A DNA stretch of 64,000 nucleotides from Bacillaceae bacterium OF18-1A (GCA_027694045.1 JAQEWB010000002.1:868001-932000); one strand, 5' to 3'; counted from the first letter of the stretch, positions 28,666 to 38,539 are shown. Numbers and translations are program-made. Notes: a model not told the origin generated them from the sequence alone.

Positions 28666-29493
28666 ATGAAGATGAAGAAGGGGATTACCACTTTATTATC
28701 TGTAGCGGTTTTATCTACATCGCTTGTAGCATGTTCAGGAACACCAGAGAAAACAGTGGCGAAAGAAGAGAAAGTAAAATTAACAGACCAGCAATTAATG
28801 GCTGATTTATGGTATCAAACAGCCGGTGAAACGAAAGCACTGTACTACCAAGGATACAATATCGGTCAATTGAAGCTTGATGCAGCTCTTGCAAAAGGGA
28901 CAGAGAAAAAAACCGCTATCGTACTTGATTTAGATGAAACTGTTTTAGATAACAGTCCTCATCAAGCAATGAGTGTAAAAACAGGAAAAGGCTATCCTTA
29001 CAAATGGGATGATTGGATTAATGAAGCGAAAGCTGAGGCTCTTCCAGGCGCAATTGACTTCTTAAAATATACAGAATCTAAAGGTGTAGACATTTACTAC
29101 ATTTCAAACCGTAAAACGAATCAACTTGATGCAACAATAAAAAACCTTGAGCGTGTAGGTGCTCCTCAAGCAACGAAAGAACATATATTACTGCAAGACC
29201 CGCAAGAAAAAGGAAAAGAAAAACGCCGTGAGCTCGTTTCTCAAACACATGATATTATCTTATTCTTCGGTGATAACTTATCTGATTTCACTGGTTTTGA
29301 CGGAAAATCGGTAAAAGATCGCAATCAAACAGTAGATGAAACAAAAGCACAATTTGGCGAGAAATTCATCATTTTCCCTAATCCAATGTATGGCGATTGG
29401 GAAGGTGCTTTATATGACTATGATTTCAAAAAATCAGATGCAGAAAAAGATAAAATCCGCCGTGACAACTTAAAATCATTTGATACAAAATAA
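28666..29493 (+). CDS. Surface lipoprotein acid phosphatase, e(P4) class
   Basis: This 275-residue lipoprotein has a signal peptide ending at LVAC (Cys23). It is a HAD-superfamily class C acid phosphatase related to Haemophilus e(P4): VLDLDETVLDNS (about 87-98), then ISNRKTNQ and the acidic motif FFGDNLSDF. These enzymes dephosphorylate nucleotides outside the membrane. GAGGAGGATAC precedes the ATG. A stem terminator is shared with the convergent motB. Confidence 0.9.
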   Translation: MKMKKGITTLLSVAVLSTSLVACSGTPEKTVAKEEKVKLTDQQLMADLWYQTAGETKALYYQGYNIGQLKLDAALAKGTEKKTAIVLDLDETVLDNSPHQAMSVKTGKGYPYKWDDWINEAKAEALPGAIDFLKYTESKGVDIYYISNRKTNQLDATIKNLERVGAPQATKEHILLQDPQEKGKEKRRELVSQTHDIILFFGDNLSDFTGFDGKSVKDRNQTVDETKAQFGEKFIIFPNPMYGDWEGALYDYDFKKSDAEKDKIRRDNLKSFDTK

Positions 29494-29519
29494 AGAGGGT
29501 GGCATTTGCCAACCTCTTT
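29492..29519. terminator. Bidirectional terminator between phosphatase and motB
   Basis: AAAGAGG-TGGCA pairs with TGCCA-CCTCTTT. It directly follows the phosphatase stop and touches the motB stop. Confidence 0.7.
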
Positions 29520-30303
29520 ATTGTATATTTCTCGTTAAAGGTAAGATAAAGACTTCTACACGTCTATTTTTCGCTTTACCTTCTTGTGTATTATTTGGAG
29601 CAATTGAACGGTATTCTCCGTAGCCAACTGCGCTAAATTTCTCTGGTTGTAATTCTTTATTTTGAAGTAATACTTGCATAAAGTTAACTGCACGCTGTGT
29701 ACTTAACTCCCAATTTGATGCGAATTGCGCATTAGCAATCGGAACATTATCTGTATGACCAGACACTGTAATTTCACGAGGTGATGCGGAAACAAGTAAG
29801 TTAGACATTTCTTTTGCAATCCCTAACGATTCTAATTTCACATCAGCTTTCCCTGAGTCAAATAGTACATTTTCTAATATTGTTACCATTAATCCTTTTT
29901 CGGTTAAATCGGTCTTAAAAGAAGAAGATAATTGCTTTTCTTCAATATATTTATCGATACTTTTTTGTACCGCTTTTAATTCATTCATTTCTTGTTGCTT
30001 CACTTCAGCTTCAGCATTTTTTTTAATCTTCTCAGACTCTAAACTACTTGCCGATAACTCTTTCTCATTATCCGGCTTTTGATCACTTAAAAATTCTTTA
30101 TTTCCAGTTCCACCTGCTAGTTCGCTTCGAAAAGCTACTGCCATCTGTTTAAACTTCGCAGCATCTATACTGCTCATTGCGAATAAAACGATGAACAATG
30201 CAAATAACAACGTTAACATATCAGAATATGGAATTAACCAAGTTTCATCAATATGTTCATCATGCTTTTTCTTTTTACGTCTTCTATTTTTTTTACTCCG
30301 CAT
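29518..30303 (-). CDS. motB: Flagellar stator protein MotB
   Basis: This 261-residue protein has a basic N terminus (RSKKNRRRKKKKH), then one membrane helix with the proton-accepting Asp28 in PYSDMLTLLFALFIVLF. The C-terminal OmpA-like peptidoglycan-binding domain (about 145-255) has the TVSGHTDNVPI and NWELSTQRAVNFM motifs. With MotA it forms the proton-driven stator. It overlaps motA by 11 bases and its ribosome binding site AAAGGAGC lies inside motA. Confidence 0.93.
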   Translation of the reverse strand: MRSKKNRRRKKKKHDEHIDETWLIPYSDMLTLLFALFIVLFAMSSIDAAKFKQMAVAFRSELAGGTGNKEFLSDQKPDNEKELSASSLESEKIKKNAEAEVKQQEMNELKAVQKSIDKYIEEKQLSSSFKTDLTEKGLMVTILENVLFDSGKADVKLESLGIAKEMSNLLVSASPREITVSGHTDNVPIANAQFASNWELSTQRAVNFMQVLLQNKELQPEKFSAVGYGEYRSIAPNNTQEGKAKNRRVEVFILPLTRNIQ

Positions 30304-31093
30304 TTTTCTCTGCTCCTTTTTCTAGCTTTTTACGCTCAGTTGCAGACAGCGCACCTAAAATGCGGTTCTTCATAATAAAGGGATATGTACCTTCTTGTAA
30401 CATTAATAAACAATCAATAATTAAACGCTTTTTTTCTATTTCAGCAGCAGATTTTTGCTTCAATTTATTTGCAAATGGGTGCCATAGTATATAACCTGAA
30501 AAAATACCAAAAATCGTTGCAATAAACGCACCTGAAATAGCGTGTCCTAACTTTTCAATATCCGTTAAATTTCCAAGCGCAGCAACAAGACCAATAACAG
30601 CACCTAAAACCCCCAATGTAGGCGCATACGTACCAGCTTGTGAAAAAATAGCAGCCCCTTTTGCATGCCTTTCTTCAATTGCTTCTAATTCTGCTTCTAA
30701 AATTTGCTCTAAATCTTCTGCGGATACGCCATCAATCACAAATTTCATACCACGCAAAAGAAATTCATCTTGAATTTTATCTAATTGTTGTTCTAGAGAC
30801 AAGATACCGTATTTTCTACTTTCAGATGTCCAATGAACAAATAATTCTAGCAACTGTTCATAACTTAAATCCTTTTTATTTGAACCAAAAAGAACTTTAA
30901 ATAGTTTCGGAATCCTTTTTAATTGATTCATCGGAAATGCTATACATACTGCAGCAAATGTACCAACAAAAATAATTAATGCAGCGGCAGGGTTAATTAA
31001 TGCCATTACGTCAGCGCCCTTGACGATCATCCCAACTACTACCGCCGCCACTCCTAAAATGATTCCAATAATTGTTGCAAAATCCATTCCCAT
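30293..31093 (-). CDS. motA: Flagellar stator protein MotA
   Basis: This 266-residue four-helix membrane protein has helices near 5-22, 32-52, 155-175 and 185-205. The cytoplasmic loop includes the QTGT/APTLGVLGAVIGL motif (SQAGTYAPTLGVLGAVIG, about 147-165). GGAGTGA precedes the first ATG. It is followed by motB in an overlapping operon. The partner genes make a sodium-type MotPS pair less likely, but the coupling ion cannot be proved from sequence. Confidence 0.92.
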   Translation of the reverse strand: MGMDFATIIGIILGVAAVVVGMIVKGADVMALINPAAALIIFVGTFAAVCIAFPMNQLKRIPKLFKVLFGSNKKDLSYEQLLELFVHWTSESRKYGILSLEQQLDKIQDEFLLRGMKFVIDGVSAEDLEQILEAELEAIEERHAKGAAIFSQAGTYAPTLGVLGAVIGLVAALGNLTDIEKLGHAISGAFIATIFGIFSGYILWHPFANKLKQKSAAEIEKKRLIIDCLLMLQEGTYPFIMKNRILGALSATERKKLEKGAEKNAE

Positions 31094-31350
31094 TCACTCC
31101 TAGTCTATACAAGAAGTTTTTCATCCTCATTAATCGCTACATCTTCTTATGTATATATATTACATAAAAAATGAAATTCATGAAAGTAAGAAATGAATTA
31201 TCTAAAAAAATACTACAATTTAAAACATATTCTGACATTTTCTTTGCATTTCTATTACGTTATGACTCTTATATTTCTTTTTCGACAAACTAGATTTATA
31301 ATGAAACCAATATACATTTCATTAAGAAAGGACTGTGATTACAAGGCGTC

Positions 31351-32130
31351 ATGAAAAAGAAAATAATAATTTCTGCCACTACTATTGTAATCGGTATCAC
31401 ATCTTTCGCTTACTTTGATTCTCAATCATCACTGCGAAATAAAGCGAAAGCTGTCGAAAGTCAAAAGCATAGTAACCATGAAAAAGAAGAGATTCCAGCT
31501 TTTCCAAAAGCTGAGCATAGTGCAAAGAAACTAGATGATAATTTTTCTGTTGTAACAAATCCAGAATCTACGCTTGTATTAGTCAATAAACATCGTAAAT
31601 TACCAGACGGGTATATTCCAGAAAATTTAATAAAACCGAACGTAGCATTTACGAATCCGAAAGATAAAGAGAAAACATTACTTCGTAAAGATGCTGCAGA
31701 TGCACTTGAAAAAATGTTCCAAGCAGCGAAAAATGATGGAGTAGAACTTACAGCGGTTTCAGGTTATCGCTCTTTCAAACGTCAACAATCATTACATAAC
31801 ACATATATAAAACGTCAAGGAAAGACGGAAGCTGATTCAGTAAGTGCAATTCCAGGCACAAGTGAACATCAAACTGGTTTAGCTATGGATATTAGTTCAA
31901 AATCTGCTAAATATCAATTAGAGCCTATCTTTGGGGGAACGACAGAAGGAAAATGGGTTGCAGAGCATGCTCATGAATTTGGTTTTGTTATTCGTTATTT
32001 AGAAGATAAAACGAAAACAACCGAATATGCATATGAACCGTGGCATTTACGTTACGTTGGTAATCCGTACGCTACATACATATATAAACACCATTTAACA
32101 TTAGAAGAAGCGATGGAAGACAAAAAATAA
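31351..32130 (+). CDS. VanY/LdcB-type peptidoglycan carboxypeptidase
   Basis: This 259-residue protein has a signal-anchor (about residues 3-22) and a C-terminal peptidase M15B domain (about 110-250). Zinc and catalytic motifs are SGYRSFKRQ, SEHQTGLAMDIS (HxxxxxxD) and EPWHLRYVG. The family removes the terminal D-Ala from peptidoglycan stems or, in LdcB members, acts on the L,D-bond. The activity is not settled here. Vancomycin resistance is not implied; there is no van cluster. Confidence 0.88.
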   Translation: MKKKIIISATTIVIGITSFAYFDSQSSLRNKAKAVESQKHSNHEKEEIPAFPKAEHSAKKLDDNFSVVTNPESTLVLVNKHRKLPDGYIPENLIKPNVAFTNPKDKEKTLLRKDAADALEKMFQAAKNDGVELTAVSGYRSFKRQQSLHNTYIKRQGKTEADSVSAIPGTSEHQTGLAMDISSKSAKYQLEPIFGGTTEGKWVAEHAHEFGFVIRYLEDKTKTTEYAYEPWHLRYVGNPYATYIYKHHLTLEEAMEDKK

Positions 32131-32154
32131 GAGAGCAGATTGCTCTCTTATTTT
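32125..32154 (+). terminator. Terminator after the VanY-like gene
   Basis: Stem AAATAAGAGAGCA/TGCTCTCTTATTT immediately after the stop, with a T-tract. Confidence 0.85.
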
Positions 32155-32166
32155 TCTTTCACTCTA

Positions 32167-32613
32167 TTATTGTAGTAATCTTTCCTTCCATTCTTCAGGC
32201 CACGGCTCACCTTTTCCTGTTTTTTTCGAAGCTTGCACCATCATTCCACGACCAACTAAACAAACTTCTCCTTCTGCATTTTTCACCATATAATGCAAGT
32301 CTAAAGAAGAGTTTCCAACTGAACCGGCTTTGACATATACTTTCAACTGTTCATCAAAATAAATTTGTTTAACGAAATTACATTGCAAATCTGCAACAAC
32401 AATCATCGTTTCTGATGATTCATGTGTCCATTCTTGCATAAATCCAAGTTCTTTAAACAACGCAATACGTGCTTCTTCAAAATATGTAAAAGCAACGACA
32501 TTATTTACATGCCCAAACATATCTACTTCACCAAAACGAACTTTTACAGGATTATAAAATGAAAAACCACTTTCCCATTTCTCAAAGTCTTCAATATAAG
32601 AAATTCTCTTCAT
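32167..32613 (-). CDS. ysmA: Acyl-CoA thioesterase YsmA (hot-dog fold)
   Basis: This 148-residue hot-dog thioesterase of the 4-hydroxybenzoyl-CoA type has the motif VRFGEVDMFGHVNNVVAFTYFEEAR (about 24-48), in which the Asp is the usual catalytic residue. It follows sdhB as in B. subtilis, where it sits between sdhB and gerE. The natural substrate is unknown. A hairpin at 32668-32701 separates it from sdhB, so expression from the sdh operon is probably reduced. Confidence 0.88.
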   Translation of the reverse strand: MKRISYIEDFEKWESGFSFYNPVKVRFGEVDMFGHVNNVVAFTYFEEARIALFKELGFMQEWTHESSETMIVVADLQCNFVKQIYFDEQLKVYVKAGSVGNSSLDLHYMVKNAEGEVCLVGRGMMVQASKKTGKGEPWPEEWKERLLQ

Positions 32614-32667
32614 TATTCTCTCTCCTTCTTCAAAAATAAACAGAATAAACAGAAAAATAGACTTATA

Positions 32668-32701
32668 AATATTGCCTCTTCAAGATGAAGAGGCAATATT
32701 T
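32668..32701 (-). terminator. Hairpin between sdhB and ysmA
   Basis: AAATATTGCCTCTTCA pairs with TGAAGAGGCAATATTT, a long stem. The following minus sequence has only a weak T-tract, so it may stop transcription only in part. Confidence 0.6.
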
Positions 32702-32702
32702 A

Positions 32703-33464
32703 TTAATAGTTATTATCGCTACCAAAGAAATCTTTGAACGATTGAATTGTTGTATCACGGTTTAATGCTGCAATTGAAGTTGTTAATGGAATACCTTTCG
32801 GACATGACTGCACACAGTTTTGAGAGTTACCACAGTTTGCCAGTCCTCCATCACCCATAATTGCACGTAAGCGATCTGCTTTATGCATTTCACCCGTTGG
32901 ATGTGAGTTGAATAAACGAGCTTGTGAAAGTGGTGCTGGTCCAATAAAGTCAGAATTGCTGTTTACGTTTGGACATGATTCTAAGCAAACACCACATGTC
33001 ATACATTTCGAAAGTTCATAAGCCCATTGACGTTTTTTCTCAGGCATTCTTGGTCCTGGTCCTAAATCATACGTACCGTCAATTGGAATCCATGCTTTAA
33101 CGCGTTTTAGAGCGTTAAACATACGACTACGATCAACTTGTAAATCACGTACAACTGGGAATGTCTTCATCGGTTTTAAGCGAATCGGCTGTTCTAATTG
33201 ATCAATAAGAGCTGTACATGATTGACGTGGTTTTCCGTTAATCACCATCGAACATGCTCCACATACTTCCTCTAAACAGTTCATATCCCATGCGATCGGA
33301 GTTGTTTGGTTTCCTTTTGAATCAACAGGATTACGACGGATTTCCATAAGCGCCGAAATAATATTCATATTCGGACGATACGGAATTTCAAACTCTTGAT
33401 CAAACGCTTGCGCGTCCGGTCCGTCTTGTCTCGTAATGATGAGGCGGATTGTTTTCTCAGACAT
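32703..33464 (-). CDS. sdhB: Succinate dehydrogenase iron-sulfur subunit
   Basis: This 253-residue protein carries a [2Fe-2S] ferredoxin domain with CLEEVCGACSMVINGKPRQSC (about 63-84). It has two further cysteine clusters: CMTCGVCLESCP (about 154-165) and C..SQNCVQSCPKGIP (about 209-224). It links SdhA to the membrane subunit and quinone pool. It overlaps sdhA by 8 bases; AAGGGGGAT precedes the ATG. Confidence 0.97.
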   Translation of the reverse strand: MSEKTIRLIITRQDGPDAQAFDQEFEIPYRPNMNIISALMEIRRNPVDSKGNQTTPIAWDMNCLEEVCGACSMVINGKPRQSCTALIDQLEQPIRLKPMKTFPVVRDLQVDRSRMFNALKRVKAWIPIDGTYDLGPGPRMPEKKRQWAYELSKCMTCGVCLESCPNVNSNSDFIGPAPLSQARLFNSHPTGEMHKADRLRAIMGDGGLANCGNSQNCVQSCPKGIPLTTSIAALNRDTTIQSFKDFFGSDNNY

Positions 33465-35250
33465 GTTGTTTATCCCCCTTCTCTTCCTTCTTAGCAGCTA
33501 CATCGTGTTTTGAAGAATAATCACGTTTACGTGGTTTAATTAACGAAACATCCACGTCTTCGTAATGGAATGCTGGTGCATTTCCTTCTCCTTCAAATTT
33601 TGCCATCGTAGTTTTTAAGAAGTTTGCATCATCACGATTTGGGAATTCAGGTTTGTAATGTGCCCCGCGGCTTTCATTACGGTTATATGCTCCAATTGTA
33701 ATAACACGTGCTAACTCAAACATATTTGCAAGTTGGCGTGTAAATGAAGCACCTTGGTTACTCCATCTTGCTGTATCGTTAATGTTAATACGTTTGTAAC
33801 GAGCCATTAACTCTTCAATTTTCGCATCTGTTTCTAATAATTTTTTATTTTCACGAACTACTGTAACGTTATCTGTCATCCATTCTCCAAGCTCTTTATG
33901 AAGAACATATGCATTTTCGTTACCATCAAGCGTTAAAATATTGTTAAATTTCTCTGTTTCGATTAATTCATTTTGTTCATACACAGTAGATGAAACAGCA
34001 TCAGATGATTTAGAAAGTCCTTTCATGTACTCAATTGCGTTTGGACCTGCTACCATACCACCGTAAATTGCTGATAATAGTGAGTTCGCACCAAGGCGGT
34101 TACCACCGTGCATAGAATAATCACACTCACCTGCTGCAAATAAACCTGGAATACTTGTCATCTGCTTATAGTCAACCCATAGTCCGCCCATTGAATAGTG
34201 AACAGCTGGGAAGATTTTCATTGGTAGTTTACGAGGATCGTCACCTGTAAACTTCTCATAGATTTCAATAATTCCACCTAGTTTAATATCTAGTTCTTTC
34301 GGATCTTTATGAGAAAGATCTAAGTACACCATGTTTTCACCGTTAATACCTAGTTTTTGCTCTACGCAAACATCAAAGATTTCACGCGTTGCAATATCAC
34401 GAGGTACAAGGTTTCCGTAAGCCGGATATTTTTCTTCTAAGAAGTACCATGGTTTACCATCTTTATATGTCCAAACACGTCCACCTTCACCACGTGCAGA
34501 TTCACTCATAAGACGTAATTTATCGTCTCCAGGAATTGCCGTTGGGTGAATTTGAATGAACTCACCGTTCGCATAATATGCGCCTTGTTGATATACAGCA
34601 GAAGCTGCTGTACCTGTATTGATAATGGAGTTTGTTGATTTTCCGAAGATGATACCAGGGCCCCCTGTTGCCATAATCACGGCATCAGCTTGGAAACTCT
34701 TAATCTCCATAGTTTGTAAGTCTTGTGCAACGATTCCTCGGCACACACCTTCATCATCAACAACAGCTCGTAAGAAATCCCAACCTTCATATTTCGTTAC
34801 AAGTCCTGCTACTTCGTGACGACGTACTTGCTCATCTAATGCGTATAGTAATTGCTGTCCAGTTGTTGCACCAGCAAATGCTGTACGGTGATGTTGTGTT
34901 CCACCAAAGCGACGGAAGTCAAGAAGACCTTCTTCCGTACGGTTGAACATAACACCCATACGGTCCATTAAATGAATGATACCAGGTGCTGCTTCACACA
35001 TTGCTTTAACTGGTGGTTGGTTCGCTAAGAAGTCCCCACCATAAATTGTATCGTCAAAGTGGATCCATGGAGAATCCCCTTCACCTTTCGTATTTACGGC
35101 ACCGTTAATTCCACCTTGGGCACATACAGAATGTGAACGTTTTACTGGTACTAAAGAAAACAGTTCAACGTTTACTCCTGCTTCTGCCGCTTTAATCGTT
35201 GCCATTAAGCCAGCCAAGCCACCGCCGACTACTATAAGTTTCCCTTTCAT
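33457..35250 (-). CDS. sdhA: Succinate dehydrogenase flavoprotein subunit
   Basis: This 597-residue flavoprotein oxidises succinate to fumarate. The dinucleotide-binding motif VGGGLAGLMA is at the N terminus. The covalent FAD histidine is in HSVCAQGGINGA (about 40-51). Active-site segments HPTAIPG, SARGEGG and GGNRLGANSLL are present. It follows sdhC by 13 bases and overlaps sdhB. Confidence 0.98.
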   Translation of the reverse strand: MKGKLIVVGGGLAGLMATIKAAEAGVNVELFSLVPVKRSHSVCAQGGINGAVNTKGEGDSPWIHFDDTIYGGDFLANQPPVKAMCEAAPGIIHLMDRMGVMFNRTEEGLLDFRRFGGTQHHRTAFAGATTGQQLLYALDEQVRRHEVAGLVTKYEGWDFLRAVVDDEGVCRGIVAQDLQTMEIKSFQADAVIMATGGPGIIFGKSTNSIINTGTAASAVYQQGAYYANGEFIQIHPTAIPGDDKLRLMSESARGEGGRVWTYKDGKPWYFLEEKYPAYGNLVPRDIATREIFDVCVEQKLGINGENMVYLDLSHKDPKELDIKLGGIIEIYEKFTGDDPRKLPMKIFPAVHYSMGGLWVDYKQMTSIPGLFAAGECDYSMHGGNRLGANSLLSAIYGGMVAGPNAIEYMKGLSKSSDAVSSTVYEQNELIETEKFNNILTLDGNENAYVLHKELGEWMTDNVTVVRENKKLLETDAKIEELMARYKRININDTARWSNQGASFTRQLANMFELARVITIGAYNRNESRGAHYKPEFPNRDDANFLKTTMAKFEGEGNAPAFHYEDVDVSLIKPRKRDYSSKHDVAAKKEEKGDKQHV

Positions 35251-35263
35251 GCTCTCCCACTCC

Positions 35264-35890
35264 TTACTGGTTTGCTAGCTGTGGATCGATGAACGCTAAT
35301 AATGCACTCACGCCTACATAAGATAGACCTAAGAAAATAGCTAATGTTACATAAGTAGAAATTCTTTGTGAACGTGGAGACACTGTAATTCCCCAGCTGA
35401 TGCAGAATGTCCATAGTCCATTTGCAAAGTGGAAAATTGTTGAAACAACACCAACTAAATAGAATGCAAACATAGCTGGATTGCTTAAAATATCTGCCAT
35501 CATATCATAGTTTACCTCTTTACCTAACATTGCTTGAATACGAGTTTCCCAGACGTGCCAAGAAATGAAGATCAGCGTAACGATACCTGAAATTCTTTGG
35601 AAGACAAACATCCAGTTACGGAAATAACTGTAAGAAACCGCATTGTTCTTAGCTGTAAATGCAATATATAAACCATATATAGCATGATACAGTATTGGTA
35701 AAAAGATAATGAAAATTTCTAGCGCATACCGGAATGGAAGGAGCTCCATAAAGCCTGCAGCTTTGTTAAAAGCTTCTGCTCCTCGTGTTGCAAAGTTGTT
35801 TACAATTAAATGTTGCGTCAAAAAGACACCAACCGGGATGACCCCCATTAATGAGTGCCACTTACGAAACGTATACTCGCGGCCTTTCAT
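35264..35890 (-). CDS. sdhC: Succinate dehydrogenase cytochrome b558 subunit
   Basis: This 208-residue membrane protein has five hydrophobic helices and conserved histidines (KWHSLMGV, QHLIVN, LYHAIYG, SWHVWE, FHFANGLW) that hold two hemes. It is the single-gene anchor typical of Bacillus. It is the first gene of sdhCAB, under the promoter at 36025-36054. Confidence 0.96.
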   Translation of the reverse strand: MKGREYTFRKWHSLMGVIPVGVFLTQHLIVNNFATRGAEAFNKAAGFMELLPFRYALEIFIIFLPILYHAIYGLYIAFTAKNNAVSYSYFRNWMFVFQRISGIVTLIFISWHVWETRIQAMLGKEVNYDMMADILSNPAMFAFYLVGVVSTIFHFANGLWTFCISWGITVSPRSQRISTYVTLAIFLGLSYVGVSALLAFIDPQLANQ

Positions 35891-36190
35891 GTCCCCATTA
35901 CCCCCCTTGAATGATTGACTGCTGTTTTCAGATTAGTTTATGGCAATAATGTTTTTTCACTATTGGCATAAGAAAAACTGAAAAAATTATTCGAAATATT
36001 TCAGCATAATTTGATACCAAGTTCATTTTACTCCTATTTTTGTCGAAGCGTCAAGAAAACGTATACATAATTTGCATATAATTTGCCAATTCTTTTTTTC
36101 TTCTTATATATTCAGATTTTCCCAAAGAAAAATCTGTTTTTATAAATGAGAAATGTTATATAATAATCCCTATAGAAAGAGGGGAATATT
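35891..36190. other. Divergent sdhC-yslB intergenic region
   Basis: This 300-base gap contains the sdhCAB promoter and a leader of about 130 bases before sdhC. yslB has the strong AAAGAGGGGAATATT ribosome binding site just before its GTG start. A TATAAT lies at 36159-36164, but no good -35 pairs with it. No open frame is supported. Confidence 0.5.
36025..36054 (-). promoter_or_regulatory. Sigma-A promoter of sdhCAB
   Basis: On the minus strand the -35 TTGACG (36049-36054) and -10 TAAAAT (36025-36030) are 18 bases apart. The resulting leader before sdhC is about 130 bases. Confidence 0.6.
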
Positions 36191-36640
36191 GTGAGCAAAA
36201 ATACAATCGATATAACATCTTTAGAAGATGTTTCATTGAACGCCTTCGCTTATGAATTGCTACGTGAAGAATTACTACCTGATTTAATTGGGAACGATTT
36301 AGATGGTATTTTATACTGGTCCGGTAGAAACCTTGCAAGAAAATATCCATTAGAAACCGTTGAAGAAGTCATTCAGTTCTTTGAAAAAGCTGGCTGGGGC
36401 ACTTTAAGCATTATTGAACATAAGCGTCGTGAAATGCAGTTCCAGCTTAAAGGCACACTCATTGCTGAACGCCAAAAACAAAAAAGACATTCTTCTTATC
36501 AATTAGAAGCTGGATTCATCGCCGAACAAATTCAAAAGCAACGAAATGTCGTTGCAGAGTCATACGAAGAAAAGAAAAAGCGTTCAGACTCTATTACATT
36601 TCTTGTGAAGTGGGATATAAAAGACCTCATCGAAGTGTAG
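36191..36640 (+). CDS. yslB: YslB family protein (DUF2507)
   Basis: This 149-residue cytosolic protein has the DUF2507 features ELLREELLPDLIGNDLDGILYWSGRNLARKYP and GWGTLSIIE, ending in a basic helical tail. It starts at a GTG with AAAGAGGGGAA upstream. It is divergent from sdhC as in B. subtilis, where its function is unknown. The B. subtilis neighbour lysC does not follow here; uvrC converges on it instead. Confidence 0.88.
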   Translation: MSKNTIDITSLEDVSLNAFAYELLREELLPDLIGNDLDGILYWSGRNLARKYPLETVEEVIQFFEKAGWGTLSIIEHKRREMQFQLKGTLIAERQKQKRHSSYQLEAGFIAEQIQKQRNVVAESYEEKKKRSDSITFLVKWDIKDLIEV

Positions 36641-36650
36641 CATTACCGAC

Positions 36651-36680
36651 AGTCAACTAGACATATAAGTTTAGTTGACT
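36651..36680 (+). terminator. Terminator after yslB
   Basis: Arms AGTCAACTA/TAGTTGACT are followed by a T-tract in plus. Confidence 0.8.
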
Positions 36681-36733
36681 TTTTTGTATTTTCATTCAGA
36701 TAAATTTATTTTAAATCTTCAGAAATTATACCA

Positions 36734-36768
36734 AAAAATAGAAGACATTGTAAACTACAACGTCTTCT
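36734..36768 (-). terminator. Terminator overlapping the uvrC stop
   Basis: AGAAGAC/GTCTTCT with an inner TTGTA/TACAA pair; the minus strand continues TATTTTTTGG. Confidence 0.7.
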
Positions 36769-38539
36769 TATCCGTTAAATAAGTATATATCGTCTCTGCG
36801 ACATTTTTCGGCATACCCGCTTCGACAAACTCTGCCACCGAAGCTTCTTTCATCTTCTTTAATGAACCGAAATGTTTTAACAATACCTTTTTCCGTTTAT
36901 CACCGATTCCTGGAATATCATCCAGTGCTGATTGAATAACAGACTTTCCATGTAATTGACGATGAAATGTAATCGCAAATCGATGCACTTCATCTTGAAT
37001 ACGTTGCAATAAATAAAACTCTTGGCTGTTTCTCTCAAGCATCACAGGATCAGGCGGATCTCCAATAATTAAATGGGATGTTTTATGTTTGTCATCTTTG
37101 ACAAGGCCTGCCATCGGGATATATAATCCGAGCTCGTTTTCCAGTACATCACTCGCAGCAGCTAGGTGACCTTTTCCGCCATCAATTATGATTAAATCTG
37201 GTAAAGGTAAATTCTCTTTCAGCGCCCTCGTATAACGACGTCTCACAACTTCCCTCATAGACTCATAATCGTCTGGCCCTTGAACCGTTTTAATTTTATA
37301 TTTTCGATATTCTTTCTTCGCCGGTTTTCCATCGATAAAAGCAATCATTGCTGAAACAGGATTTGTCCCTTGAATATTTGAGTTATCAAACGCTTCAATG
37401 CGATAAGGTGTTTCAATCCCGAGCTGTTTCCCTAAATGTTCCACAGCTTTAATCGTTCTCTCTTCATCACGTTCAATTAAGTAAAATTTCTCTTCAAGAG
37501 CAATCTTCGCATTTTTACTTGCCAATTCTACAAGATCTTTTTTCTTACCACGTTTCGGCTGTGTCGCTTCCACTTCTAAAAAGCGTTCTACTAATTCTGA
37601 GTCTATACTTCCTGGAACGACAATTTCCTTTGGTTTAAAATGACTACTGTTTTCATAAAATTGACCGATAAACGTTAAAAATCCCTCTTCTGGTTCATCG
37701 TAGATTGGGAACATAGAAACATCACGTTCGATTAGCTTTCCTTTTCGAACGAAGAAAACTTGAACACACATCCACCCTTTGTCAACTGCATACCCAAACA
37801 CATCACGATCCACTAGGTCACTCATAATCATCTTTTGTTTTTCCATAATCGCATCCATATGAGCAATTTGATCTCTTAGCTCTTTCGCACGTTCAAATTC
37901 TAGTTTCTCTGAAGCCTCATACATCTTTGTTTCTAATTCTGAACGAATTTCTTTATGCCCACCATTTAAAAACTTAATGATTTCATCTACAATCTCTTTA
38001 TTTTGTTCTTCCGTCACTTCTTTCACACAAGGCGCTAAACATTGCCCCATATGATAATACAAACAAACTTTATCTGGCATGTTTGTACATTTACGAAGCG
38101 GATACATACGATCGAGCAGCTTTTTCGTTTCATGAGCGGATTGCGCGTTTGGATACGGACCAAAATACTTCCCTTTATCCTTTTTTACATTCCTCGTAAT
38201 GAGTAAACGCGGCTGTTTTTCAGCTGTAATTTTAATAAAAGGATATGTTTTATCATCTTTTAATTGAATATTATATTTTGGATCATACTTTTTTATTAAA
38301 TTTAACTCTAAAATAAGGGCCTCTAAATTTGAAGAGGTTACAATATATTCAAAATCTACAATTTCTCCTACAAGCCGAAGTGTTTTCCCATCATGCGAAC
38401 CAGTAAAGTACGAGCGCACACGATTTTTAAGCACTTTTGCCTTTCCAACATATATAACCGTTCCTTGCTTATCTTTCATTAAATAACAACCAGGTTGATC
38501 TGGTAAAATAGCCAGTTTCTCTTTCAAATGTTCGTGCAC
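36755..38539 (-). CDS. uvrC: UvrC subunit of excinuclease ABC
   Basis: This 594-residue repair nuclease starts with a GIY-YIG endonuclease domain ([20 protein letters not shown], about 16-35) that makes the 3' incision. A UVR domain (about 198-232) follows, then the RNase H-like 5'-incision domain (DNSNIQGT and [12 protein letters not shown]). The last part is a helix-hairpin-helix region ([20 protein letters not shown]). The start is a GTG at 38539 with GGAGGTAGG upstream. It lies downstream of trxA. Confidence 0.96.
   Translation of the reverse strand: MHEHLKEKLAILPDQPGCYLMKDKQGTVIYVGKAKVLKNRVRSYFTGSHDGKTLRLVGEIVDFEYIVTSSNLEALILELNLIKKYDPKYNIQLKDDKTYPFIKITAEKQPRLLITRNVKKDKGKYFGPYPNAQSAHETKKLLDRMYPLRKCTNMPDKVCLYYHMGQCLAPCVKEVTEEQNKEIVDEIIKFLNGGHKEIRSELETKMYEASEKLEFERAKELRDQIAHMDAIMEKQKMIMSDLVDRDVFGYAVDKGWMCVQVFFVRKGKLIERDVSMFPIYDEPEEGFLTFIGQFYENSSHFKPKEIVVPGSIDSELVERFLEVEATQPKRGKKKDLVELASKNAKIALEEKFYLIERDEERTIKAVEHLGKQLGIETPYRIEAFDNSNIQGTNPVSAMIAFIDGKPAKKEYRKYKIKTVQGPDDYESMREVVRRRYTRALKENLPLPDLIIIDGGKGHLAAASDVLENELGLYIPMAGLVKDDKHKTSHLIIGDPPDPVMLERNSQEFYLLQRIQDEVHRFAITFHRQLHGKSVIQSALDDIPGIGDKRKKVLLKHFGSLKKMKEASVAEFVEAGMPKNVAETIYTYLTDKKTL

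Noticed and set aside
31351..32130. Vancomycin resistance gene
   Set aside because: The VanY-like domain is a common housekeeping carboxypeptidase fold in Bacillus, and no vanHAX, vanRS or related genes are nearby.
16964..32166. Prophage or genomic island with integrase
   Set aside because: No integrase, recombinase, phage structural gene, IS element or att-like repeats were found in the block.
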